From assembly GCA_013203665.1 (NCBI GenBank), contig JABMPU010000009.1, positions 1 to 45,173 of the forward strand: a stretch of 45,173 nt of DNA, given 5' to 3'. This document shows, one piece after another, positions 16,853-25,501 of the stretch. Each line of letters opens with the position of its first letter. Positions within the stretch are counted from its first letter, which is position 1. Made by a program: the position numbers and the translations under genes. This stretch comes from Armatimonadota bacterium (GTDB lineage Bacteria > Cloacimonadota > Cloacimonadia > Cloacimonadales > TCS61). Below the pieces are notes generated by a model. That model did no database searches, had not been told where the DNA came from, and saw only the letters and a list, made by a program, of their open reading frames with translations.

Positions 16853-17863
16853 TTAAAAATCAACTCGTAATCCTACCCGGTTTGTGTTTCCCAGGTTGTT
16901 TGTAACAAAGGCATAATCCAGATTGAAGTCGTAGAGTTTCAAGCTCAAACCGGTTGAGAAATTACCTTCATAATATCCAAGTCGAAATCCTAATAAAGTC
17001 TTATAAAGAAATTCGAAACCATAATGATGAGTTTTATCATAAACATAATCTACATCATAGGATAAGATAAATGAAGAATTTAAAAACTCAAGAGGTTGGA
17101 AAAGAGCCAATCCCAGTTTTGTATTAAATAAAATTTCGTCCTCATGTTTGGATTCAGTGTCCCAGGTGATGGTTGTGCCACCTACATTTTGGAAATTCAA
17201 GCCCCAAGACAGTTTTCCCAACCAATCAAGGTCGAGCAGGATAGAAAGAGCGGTTTTTGAAATCAGAGCAAAGTCAAATCCGGTGCCGGTTCCGATGTTA
17301 TCTAAAAGCTTTCTTTTGATGTATTTGATGTTGCCGCCAAAATAGAAATCAAAGGGAACTTCAAAGAAAAGCCAGCCCAAATTGAGATCATAATGAACAT
17401 GTTTGGCAAAAGCAAATTGCACCAGATCATCAGTGCTTTTAAATTCACCATCAGGAATACCGGTTAGCTGTAATTCAGGATTTAACGCACGCTGGTCAAC
17501 TGTAGTTCCAACCAGGTAATCTTCCTTATAAATCGGGATATCGTCAATTGTCAGGCGCGTCCAATTGATGCCGATTGTAACTTCATTTGGCAGCGGTTGG
17601 CATACAAAAAGATTATCATATGAAGCTAATCCTTCATAAAGAAAAGCTCTCATAATACCGAACTCAGTTTTTCTTATCTGAGCAATTCCGGCAGCATTCC
17701 AATATATTGCAGAACCGTCATTTGCAATTGCTGAAAAAGCTCCTCCCAATCCCAGAGAACGAACTCCGGAGCCAATTGCCAGGAAATCTCCAGCATATCG
17801 TCCGGCAAATAAATTTATCGAAATAATTAAAAGTAAAATCAGAACTAAAAACTTCTTATTCAT
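16853..17863 (-). CDS. porV: PorV/PorQ-family outer-membrane barrel protein
   Basis: A 336-residue protein with a signal peptide (KFLVLILLLIISINLFA) and then the PorV/PorQ opening: AGDFLAIGSGVRSLGLGGAF, then NDGSAIYWNAAGIAQI. The rest alternates in beta-barrel style and ends VGLRVDF, with the terminal aromatic residue of outer-membrane barrels. In Porphyromonas, PorV carries type IX cargo to the sortase PorU. Here it directly follows a PorU-like peptidase gene (12 nt gap), which strongly supports this pairing. PorV and PorQ cannot be separated safely by eye; I prefer PorV because of the context. Confidence 0.8.
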   Translation of the reverse strand: MNKKFLVLILLLIISINLFAGRYAGDFLAIGSGVRSLGLGGAFSAIANDGSAIYWNAAGIAQIRKTEFGIMRAFLYEGLASYDNLFVCQPLPNEVTIGINWTRLTIDDIPIYKEDYLVGTTVDQRALNPELQLTGIPDGEFKSTDDLVQFAFAKHVHYDLNLGWLFFEVPFDFYFGGNIKYIKRKLLDNIGTGTGFDFALISKTALSILLDLDWLGKLSWGLNFQNVGGTTITWDTESKHEDEILFNTKLGLALFQPLEFLNSSFILSYDVDYVYDKTHHYGFEFLYKTLLGFRLGYYEGNFSTGLSLKLYDFNLDYAFVTNNLGNTNRVGLRVDF

Positions 17864-17874
17864 AAAAAATTCCT

Positions 17875-20800
17875 CTATTTCAAAATAGCCATTTTCTTTG
17901 TTTGCTCGATTTTTTTATTACCTTTGATAGCAGTAATCCTATAAAAATAAACACCGTTTGCCAGGTAATAACCATCTTTATCACGACAATCCCAACCTAA
18001 AACTCCACGGGGAAATTCATGATAGCCCACACCGGTTTCAAGGTTCTTGAAGGTTTTAACCAGTCTTCCACTCACAGTATAAACTTTGATATAAACTTTG
18101 TCCGCATCATCTGTAAGAACATAAGTAAAGCGCGTACGACCAATATTATCTGAATGGATTGTACGGGATTTTACCGGATTGGGATAATTTCCGATATTGA
18201 TAATATCGAATTTTGTGCTGACAACAAACTGGATAACAAGTTCTTCATAATTCCCGTTCACATCTGTGCATTCAAGAATTAAGGTGTGATCGCCTTTTTC
18301 CAAATTATCCAGTTGATATTTGATGGGAATTTTCGTAAGATGTCCGATCAGATAAGAAGTAGTATAATCGTTTTTATCTATCAGGTTTCCATTAAGGAAA
18401 AGAGAAATTTCGTGATTAAAAATATCAATTCCGTTTGCATCGGAAATTAAAAATGAGATAATTCCATTTTTAGAAATATATCCGCCGTGAGTGAATTCCT
18501 GTCCTTCAACATCCGCTTCGATTGAAGGAGGTTTTCTATCATTATTTTGGAAGATAGAGAAAATTCCGATTCGATCAATATCGAAGGTGACAAAATCATT
18601 TTCCTGATTTGTTGTACCGCCTTCGATTATCCATTTCTGAAAATCTTCTTCCCAGCGATAAACAAAGAAGTTGTTTTCATTTTCCAGATTTTGAGTTAGA
18701 GAATCTGTAGAACTATAGAAGAATTTCAAGGTTACTTTTTGCCCATTTGGAAAATGACCGAGAGTATCCGCAAGTAACGATGGATTCAATGTTCCAATCT
18801 CATATGCTTGAGAATAAGAACGGTATAAATGAGAAAATGAACCATTTTCAAGCATAATTTTCTGAATGTCAGGCTGATTTATCGGCTCTTTAGTTCCAAG
18901 ATTATTAATATAGAAAATTGTGGATTCCGAAAGCAGATTTGCCGGAAATTCACATTGAAGATTGGTATCCAGACTGAAAGCAATTGTATCGGATATTCCT
19001 GCTTCAAACATATTGATAACAAATTCTTCTGATGTGATGTAGTTATTATAATATTTGATTTCATTAAATGATTCTTCATCTTCATTTACTACAGCGCGGA
19101 ATTGAATTTCATCATTATACAATGGAATGGCAATACTTTCCCATCGTGCTTCAAGAGTAGTTAAAGAATCGATAATAATAGAATCTAAAAGTGTCTGAGC
19201 AGCAGAGATATCATATAATTTCAGATAACAGGAAGAAGCGGTAATCGAACCGATATTTTTGATTTTAATGTTTACAACAGGTTGATTTTCATTTTCTCCA
19301 AGCTCGATTAATTCCAAATCCAAATCCGGTCCCAATACATCATATGAATAAGTTCGGCTTTCAGTAGAATTTTGCAGCGAATCGATAATAATGAAATGAA
19401 ATTTAACTTTAGTTCCTGCAGAGAAAGGTTGGATTGGATTCTGCAAAGCATATTCATTGTTTCCAATATTTATCATCGCAATTTCATAATTATTATTTTC
19501 GATATAACATTTCACACTATCGATACCATTTTCATCAAAGAAATCAGCACTTACAAAAACCGAATCGGATTCTAAAGGAGATTCAGGTTCGATATGAAGG
19601 TTAACAACAGCAGATTTTCCTACTGTGAAATTCGTCATTCCAATGATTTCTTTGTCATCTCCAAAGGCAAATACTTTCACATATCTGCTGTAAATGGAAT
19701 CCGGATTTTCAGGAACAATAAAAGCGAAAGATGTAAGAGTATCGTTGATAACAGGAATTTCAAAGGGATAATATTCTGTAAAAGGGAGTTGAACATCATC
19801 CTCATCAAATATTAGGAATTTTCCTTTGGTGATATCCGAACCAACACCAGACTTGAAGACTAAAGTATCACCTTCAATGACATTATATTTATTTGATATT
19901 ACCTGTCGTTTTTCTGTTGGAATAATAAGCTCGATCATCGGATCACCAAGAAGTGCACAACCTTGAATCAATGCAGTTCCAACTCCGCCATTGCCATACA
20001 TACCGAAAAACCTTGCTTTAGTAAAATCAACTATTTCACCGATTGTTTTCACGTTTTCATTGAAAATTGCTTCGGCTAAAAAATTACCGAAAATTTCATC
20101 AGCATCTTTGTAACCGTAACCAGTAAAGCCCACATGAGCAATAGCACCTTTCTCAGGAATCAGAATTAATTCTTCACCGATACATGAACTTTGAGGATAG
20201 TTATAAGCTGAACCATAACATGACATGCTGCTCACAAAGGGATAGTTATCATTATTGAAAGTAGTAATATCTGCTTGATTCAGAAGATTATAATCTGCCC
20301 AAACCCGACCGCCGCCATGCCCCAGGAATTCCAGAAAAATTGTACCATCATTAATGTTTTGGATTAAGGAAGTAGTATTGCCTGCATAAGAGCTGGGAAG
20401 ATCATTTGTATTACAATATACTCGATTAACTTTGAATTCAAGAGGGATATATTTTTCAATAATATTTTCACATTGCTTGGCAAAAAAAGTTCCTTCACTC
20501 GGATTTCCACCCGCAGCAAAAGTCATATTACTGTGCCACAGATCATCGAAATTCGGGTTCTCCAAGTAATGTAATGATTTGCTGGCAATATCATAGATTT
20601 GCTCAAATTCCCAAACATTGATACGAGAGATACTCAAATCTGCTACAATATCATCACCGACAATACAGGCAAACCAGTTATCGCTGGTTATTGCACCTCT
20701 TTTTTCCGCCCAGACATTTCTAAAGGGAATTAAATTAAAAGACTTTTTTTGATTTTTGAAATAAGCATTGTAATCTCTTTCATCAGTAATTCCGTCTCCA

Positions 20801-22899
20801 AGCAGTAAAATATGGGAAGGAGAATTTCCAGACCAATTATTATAAGCATAAGACATGAAATCTTTGATAGCTTCAGCAGAGCGGATTCCAAAATTGAATT
20901 CATCAAAGATGTCTTGCAAACTGATAATCTCAACCAGGTATCCTTGATTTTCCCAGGTGCTTTTAAAAAGCTCCAATCCGTTCTCTTCTTCCTGCTGGTT
21001 TTCGATAAATTCTTGAGTTGTAATAACTATGTAATCAGCAGAATTAAAAGGATCTTTCAAATTAGATGGAATATTTGGTCGGATTTCTACAGGAAGTTTC
21101 TTATTATCTTCGGTTACTGAGTAATATTCGAGATTATCAAAGAGTACGCTATCCTGAAAAGTTAATTTATAAGGAGCTCCTCCGGATTGGGAAAAAGATT
21201 CTACTTGCAGGTTTTCCAGGATGCTCGAGCCGATTTTATAAACAGAGATATTTTCATTGGAAAAATTATCGATCTCAAATTGATACAATCCGAAAGGTTC
21301 GTGTTGCCCATTATATTTATAATCAGGTCTGGTAAATTTGAATTCATTTTCATCAGTTTTGTATTCGCGCCAGTACGTGATCTCAAAATAATCCAGCATG
21401 GCAAATTCCAATTCATCTATTCCCTCGATTCCGGGAAGACGAATGTAAAGCTGGTTTTCACCGTGAGTTAAATAGCTATTTGGTAACTGGTCAATATTTT
21501 CAAAAATGTATTCCCTCTGTCCGGACCAGATAGCATCATCGATCAAAGAGTTATTTATCCCGACTATTGCATAATGATCATCGATAAATCCTTCAGTATC
21601 GGATAATCCCCAAACTGAGACTTTTGCCGAATATTTTCTAATCCCTGAATCTTGAGGATATTGCAGGTTAAAATTGGTTATATCGAGATTTGGAGCGGAT
21701 ATTTTTTTCCAGAAATAAATATCCTCTTTATAAAAATTGCTGTTATAATAAAATTGAGCTCCGAGTTGTTCAAGAACATTTTGGTCTTCAAAATGGATGG
21801 TTTGCTGAAAAGAGACCGGAATCACAAAATCATCTTCGTTTGTAACCTGCAAGCCTCCATTCTCTACAGCCATCCTGCTGCCAAGCGTGTTTTTTAAGGT
21901 TAAGAGAAAAACGTTTTCCGAAGAATAATCATCATAATAGCAATCCTCTCCATAATGTCTATCACCGTAAAATTCAAAATAATCTCCGGGATCGAAAGAA
22001 CCATCAGCTTCTCCTACAAAATGGATTGGAATCGCTCCAAGCTCATTGGAAAGTTCCAGAAATCGAGGATCAATTTCATCCCATACAAATGCCATTTCAT
22101 ATTCAGGATGACGCTCAAAATATCCGGAAAGTGAATCTGTGAAAAATTCATAAGTTATTTTATAAATACCTTCATTATCGATAATCAGTTGAATTTGAGT
22201 AATTTCTTCTCCCTGTCTTGAAGGAAAGCTTTTTGCTTTAGATTTTTCCTTTCTCCATTTTTGGGAATATTCATTATTCAGGAAGAAAGTTTTTCCGGTT
22301 TTATCAATGAAATTATTGCTGGTTTGCCAGTTTCTACTGGAGTTTTTATTTCCTGAGATTTTCACTCTGAATGTAATTTCTGTGGTTATAAGCAATTCAT
22401 TTGTTTTTGCTTTAAACTGAAAAGCATTAACAAAAAAAGTGGTGAAAAAACGATCTCCGATAAACGCTTTATTACCTTTTGAGAGTAGATTTCCCGGGGA
22501 ATATGAATTTCTATTATATGCTTTTACATCTTCATAAAACTGATATTCAACTGAATTCTCTGTAGGAATTTGTTTATCTGAGGGTATAACATTAATATTT
22601 TTTTTTATTCTTTGCTTTTTGTCGATTATCTGCAAATCAATATCACCATCGATTGGTAAACCTACAGTTTCAACAAAATAAGGAATTAATGGTTTTCCTT
22701 CTTCAATATAATATGCATCTGAATTGCATAATATTTTATGATAAATTTTATTATTTTTGCTAACAGTTTCTATTTCATAATTTGGCAATTCAAATTTGAT
22801 CAGTAATTCAGATTCATTTTGTTCTAAAACTTTAAAGCCTTCAGCATGAATCAAAACAGAGAAAATTAAGAATACTCCTGATAAAATAATTTTTCTCAT
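17875..22899 (-). CDS. porU: PorU-like C25 (gingipain-fold) peptidase with C-terminal sorting domain
   Basis: A 1674-residue secreted protein: signal peptide (1-19), a PorU-type N-terminal beta region (about 20-600), then a peptidase C25 domain (about 640-1000). The catalytic pair is visible as His861 in FLEFLGHGGGRVWADY and Cys894 in FVSSMSCYGSAY. Their 33-residue spacing equals that of the His/Cys pair in gingipain RgpB. Several Ig-like regions follow. Residues about 1575-1674 form a T9SS type A / FlgD-like sorting domain (NYPNPV, VYTVSGRLVKTF, NGVYFYRI). PorU in Porphyromonas is the cell-surface sortase that removes such domains and links cargo to lipid. This protein is longer than PorU, so it could alternatively be a C25 protease that is itself cargo. 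The adjacent PorV-like gene favours sortase. GGAG precedes the ATG. Confidence 0.85.
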   Translation of the reverse strand: MRKIILSGVFLIFSVLIHAEGFKVLEQNESELLIKFELPNYEIETVSKNNKIYHKILCNSDAYYIEEGKPLIPYFVETVGLPIDGDIDLQIIDKKQRIKKNINVIPSDKQIPTENSVEYQFYEDVKAYNRNSYSPGNLLSKGNKAFIGDRFFTTFFVNAFQFKAKTNELLITTEITFRVKISGNKNSSRNWQTSNNFIDKTGKTFFLNNEYSQKWRKEKSKAKSFPSRQGEEITQIQLIIDNEGIYKITYEFFTDSLSGYFERHPEYEMAFVWDEIDPRFLELSNELGAIPIHFVGEADGSFDPGDYFEFYGDRHYGEDCYYDDYSSENVFLLTLKNTLGSRMAVENGGLQVTNEDDFVIPVSFQQTIHFEDQNVLEQLGAQFYYNSNFYKEDIYFWKKISAPNLDITNFNLQYPQDSGIRKYSAKVSVWGLSDTEGFIDDHYAIVGINNSLIDDAIWSGQREYIFENIDQLPNSYLTHGENQLYIRLPGIEGIDELEFAMLDYFEITYWREYKTDENEFKFTRPDYKYNGQHEPFGLYQFEIDNFSNENISVYKIGSSILENLQVESFSQSGGAPYKLTFQDSVLFDNLEYYSVTEDNKKLPVEIRPNIPSNLKDPFNSADYIVITTQEFIENQQEEENGLELFKSTWENQGYLVEIISLQDIFDEFNFGIRSAEAIKDFMSYAYNNWSGNSPSHILLLGDGITDERDYNAYFKNQKKSFNLIPFRNVWAEKRGAITSDNWFACIVGDDIVADLSISRINVWEFEQIYDIASKSLHYLENPNFDDLWHSNMTFAAGGNPSEGTFFAKQCENIIEKYIPLEFKVNRVYCNTNDLPSSYAGNTTSLIQNINDGTIFLEFLGHGGGRVWADYNLLNQADITTFNNDNYPFVSSMSCYGSAYNYPQSSCIGEELILIPEKGAIAHVGFTGYGYKDADEIFGNFLAEAIFNENVKTIGEIVDFTKARFFGMYGNGGVGTALIQGCALLGDPMIELIIPTEKRQVISNKYNVIEGDTLVFKSGVGSDITKGKFLIFDEDDVQLPFTEYYPFEIPVINDTLTSFAFIVPENPDSIYSRYVKVFAFGDDKEIIGMTNFTVGKSAVVNLHIEPESPLESDSVFVSADFFDENGIDSVKCYIENNNYEIAMINIGNNEYALQNPIQPFSAGTKVKFHFIIIDSLQNSTESRTYSYDVLGPDLDLELIELGENENQPVVNIKIKNIGSITASSCYLKLYDISAAQTLLDSIIIDSLTTLEARWESIAIPLYNDEIQFRAVVNEDEESFNEIKYYNNYITSEEFVINMFEAGISDTIAFSLDTNLQCEFPANLLSESTIFYINNLGTKEPINQPDIQKIMLENGSFSHLYRSYSQAYEIGTLNPSLLADTLGHFPNGQKVTLKFFYSSTDSLTQNLENENNFFVYRWEEDFQKWIIEGGTTNQENDFVTFDIDRIGIFSIFQNNDRKPPSIEADVEGQEFTHGGYISKNGIISFLISDANGIDIFNHEISLFLNGNLIDKNDYTTSYLIGHLTKIPIKYQLDNLEKGDHTLILECTDVNGNYEELVIQFVVSTKFDIINIGNYPNPVKSRTIHSDNIGRTRFTYVLTDDADKVYIKVYTVSGRLVKTFKNLETGVGYHEFPRGVLGWDCRDKDGYYLANGVYFYRITAIKGNKKIEQTKKMAILK

Positions 22900-22960
22900 T
22901 TATAACTCCGGATAATTAATATTTATTACATTTTTGAGAATGGGTAATTTTGGCAAGAAC

Positions 22961-23761
22961 TTAAATATTTTCCAATATAATTTTGAATATATTTAGACAG
23001 GTTTTTTTTCTAACTTTTTCGCGGTCACCCGTAAAAAGAAATTTGAAATTTTGAGTATTTTCATTTATTTGAACTGCAATATGTACTGTACCAACTGGTT
23101 TATCTGTTGTTCCACCAGTTGGACCTGCAATTCCGGTAACTGCTCCGGCAATATCTGTATTAAAAACTTTCTGAACACCTTGTACCATTTCTGTCACACA
23201 TTGTTTACTTACTGACCCAAAATTTTTTATGGTTTGAGGGTTTACATTTATCAGATTTATTTTTGCTTCATTTGAATAACTTACAATTCCTCCTGAAAAA
23301 TACTCGGATGAACCGGAGAAAGAGGTGATAACTTCCTGGATCATTCCGCCGGTGCACGATTCTGCAAAACAAATTGTCTTTTTATCTTTCAGTAATTTAT
23401 CGTGTAAATTTTTTGCGTACTCATTTATTTTGTTGTCCAAATCCAAATCATCTTTCAAAGGTTTAGAATCCCATTTTTTCATATTTCCGTGTTGGATAAT
23501 ATGAGTTTCTTCTTCTTTGCAAGTTTTGATTTTTTCTGGCTTCAAAGGTTTACTTTTCTTCACGATTATATGATGGTCCTGAAAGCGAACAATATCATCG
23601 GGAAAAACTTTTACTCTCTGGTTGATAGCTGTTTCTTTGTTAACTAAAACTTTTCCCTCTTTAATTACAGTTCTAATCTCCGCATAATCATCCAAAGCTC
23701 CGGAAGCTTTCAGCAACTGAAATAAATAAATAAAATCACCTTCATCCAACCAGAATTTCAT
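22961..23761 (-). CDS. S4 RNA-binding domain fused to PncC/CinA-C amidohydrolase
   Basis: A 266-residue two-domain protein. Residues 1-68 match the small S4 family of YbcJ/RlbA/YaaA (LDEGDFIYLFQLLKASGALDD, VIKEGKVLVNKETAINQRVK). After a basic linker, residues about 112-266 are a PncC domain: CFAESCTGGMIQEVITSFSG, GGIVSYSNEAK, GSVSKQCVTEM and GIAGPTGGTTDKPVGTVHIA. PncC deamidates nicotinamide mononucleotide for NAD recycling. The N-terminal CinA nucleotide-binding domain normally found on long CinA proteins is absent. The frame is continuous and no good internal start separates the domains. Lying 11 nt after proS suggests an operon. What the RNA-binding half does for this enzyme is unknown. 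Confidence 0.85.
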   Translation of the reverse strand: MKFWLDEGDFIYLFQLLKASGALDDYAEIRTVIKEGKVLVNKETAINQRVKVFPDDIVRFQDHHIIVKKSKPLKPEKIKTCKEEETHIIQHGNMKKWDSKPLKDDLDLDNKINEYAKNLHDKLLKDKKTICFAESCTGGMIQEVITSFSGSSEYFSGGIVSYSNEAKINLINVNPQTIKNFGSVSKQCVTEMVQGVQKVFNTDIAGAVTGIAGPTGGTTDKPVGTVHIAVQINENTQNFKFLFTGDREKVRKKTCLNIFKIILENI

Positions 23762-23772
23762 ACTTTTTCCCG

Positions 23773-25296
23773 CTAATAACTCTTGGCAAAAATTACACGT
23801 TTATTACTTTTATTACCACAATAGATGCACTTGCCTTCTTCTTTAGTAGAATCCAGAGGAATGCAGCGGATAGAAACTTTTAAATCGGTTTTTATCTGTT
23901 CTTCACAATCTGGATTTTCGCACCATTGGCTGAAAGCAAAACCACCATGAATTTCAGGATTCTTTTTATTTTGTGGTGTAAAGAATTTGTAGAATTCAGC
24001 TTTATCATCTATTTTCACAATGTTTTTTTCTCTGAACTTTAAGGCTTTCTGAAAGATATTATTTTGAATTTCATCGAGTATTTCAGTTAGATTATTGATA
24101 AATTCATCAACATTTACACTTTCTTTTTCATTTGGATTTTTATCGCGTCTTCCCATAAAGACTGAATTATGCTGAATATCTCGAGGTCCTATTTCCAAAC
24201 GAATTGGGATCCCTTTCTTAATCCAATGCCATACTTTTTCACCACCTGTAGGATCGCGATCATCAAGCTCGATCCGAATCTTGTTTTCGAAATAGCGTAA
24301 AGGTTTAATTTTGTTTCGTAATTTATCTATGAAATTCAGAACTTCTTTTTGTTGCTCATCGTTTCGATAAATTGGAATAATTGCGATTTGAGCAGGAGCA
24401 ATTTTTGGAGGAAGAACCAGCCCATTATCATCTGCATGAGCCATAATTAAAGCACCAATCAGACGTGTGGAAACACCCCAGGAAGATGTCCAAACAAATT
24501 CTTCTTTACCATCTTTGCCTTGATATTTGATATCTGAAGCTTTAGCAAAGTTTTGACCTAAAAAGTGGGATGTGCCGGCTTGCAAAGCTTTTTTATCCTG
24601 CATCATTGCTTCGAAAGTATAAGTTGAAACAGCTCCGGGGAATTTTTCAGATTCTGTTTTCTTGCCTTTGATTACAGGAATTGCCAGGAATTCTTCAGCA
24701 AATCTGGCATAAATATCCAGAATCTTGAAAGTTTCCGTAATTGCTTCTTCTTTGGTTTCATGAGCTGTATGACCCTCCTGCCAGAGGAATTCTGTGGTTC
24801 TGAGAAACAAGCGTGTTCTCAATTCCCACCTGACTACATTTGCCCATTGATTAATTAAAAGAGGCAGGTCGCGATACGAATTTATCCATTTGCTGAAAGA
24901 AGCCCCGATAATGGTTTCGCTGGTTGGGCGAATAATGAGTTCTTCAGTAAGCTTTCCAGCAGGTTTCAAACCGCCTTTACCGTCATCTTCCAACCTGGAG
25001 TGAGTAACAACGGCACATTCTTTAGCAAATCCTTCTACATGTTCAGCTTCTTTTTCAAAAAAACTTTTTGGAATAAAAAGCGGAAAATAAGCATTCACAT
25101 GTCCGGTCTCTTTAAACATCTCATCCAGGCTTTTCTGGATATTTTCCCAGATTGAATATCCCCAGGGTTTAATGACCATACAACCACGAACATCGCTATT
25201 TTCTGCCATATCTGCAGCCTTGATAATCTGCTGATACCAGGCTGGATAATTTTCTTCCCTTGTAGGATTTATTGCTGTTTTACCTTTTTTTGCCAT
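23773..25296 (-). CDS. proS: Prolyl-tRNA synthetase, archaeal/eukaryotic type
   Basis: Charges tRNA-Pro. The 507-residue enzyme is of the shorter type lacking the bacterial editing insertion between motifs 2 and 3. It shows LTEELIIRPTSETIIGASFS, motif 2 RTRLFLRTTEFLWQEGHTAH, and the C-terminal zinc-binding region (CENPDCEEQ, CIYCGNKS) ending in the characteristic RVIFAKSY tyrosine terminus. This type occurs patchily in bacteria including Mycoplasma, Deinococcus and Bacteroidetes relatives. GGAG stands about 9 nt before the ATG; a TTGACA on this strand at 25353-25358 is a possible -35 element. Confidence 0.97.
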   Translation of the reverse strand: MAKKGKTAINPTREENYPAWYQQIIKAADMAENSDVRGCMVIKPWGYSIWENIQKSLDEMFKETGHVNAYFPLFIPKSFFEKEAEHVEGFAKECAVVTHSRLEDDGKGGLKPAGKLTEELIIRPTSETIIGASFSKWINSYRDLPLLINQWANVVRWELRTRLFLRTTEFLWQEGHTAHETKEEAITETFKILDIYARFAEEFLAIPVIKGKKTESEKFPGAVSTYTFEAMMQDKKALQAGTSHFLGQNFAKASDIKYQGKDGKEEFVWTSSWGVSTRLIGALIMAHADDNGLVLPPKIAPAQIAIIPIYRNDEQQKEVLNFIDKLRNKIKPLRYFENKIRIELDDRDPTGGEKVWHWIKKGIPIRLEIGPRDIQHNSVFMGRRDKNPNEKESVNVDEFINNLTEILDEIQNNIFQKALKFREKNIVKIDDKAEFYKFFTPQNKKNPEIHGGFAFSQWCENPDCEEQIKTDLKVSIRCIPLDSTKEEGKCIYCGNKSNKRVIFAKSY

Positions 25297-25501
25297 TTAT
25301 ATTTTTCTCCATTTTTTTAAAATCATATCTAAACTTTTTATTGCATTATCTTTGTCAAACCAAAAAGCAGAAAAAACCTTGAAAAGGTTTAAAAGGCTTC
25401 TGCTTGCAATACTTTTTCAAGGTGTGTAGAATAGTATTCTTGACATCTATCAAGATGATTTCGAAATAGGAATAGAATTTTTAGAGAAATAAGGAAATTG
25501 G
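25297..25501. promoter_or_regulatory. Divergent proS / mnmG intergenic region with hairpin and promoter candidates
   Basis: Both flanking genes are transcribed outward from here. ACCTTGAAAAGGT (25376-25388) and ACTTTTTCAAGGT (25411-25423) can form a 13-bp stem with one G-T pair around a 22-nt loop. For mnmG, TTGCAA (25404-25409) lies 17 nt before TAGAAT (25427-25432), a plausible sigma-70 promoter whose spacer is mostly the right hairpin arm. A second TTGACA (25440-25445) lies closer to the gene. For proS, TTGACA on the minus strand occurs at 25353-25358. The promoter calls are by eye and weak; the inverted repeat is certain. Confidence 0.4.

Noticed and set aside
23451-23761. Splitting the S4-PncC gene into two genes at the internal ATG before KKWDSK
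   Set aside because: The internal ATG has only a poorly spaced GGAA and the frame continues without a stop, so one fused protein is the better reading.
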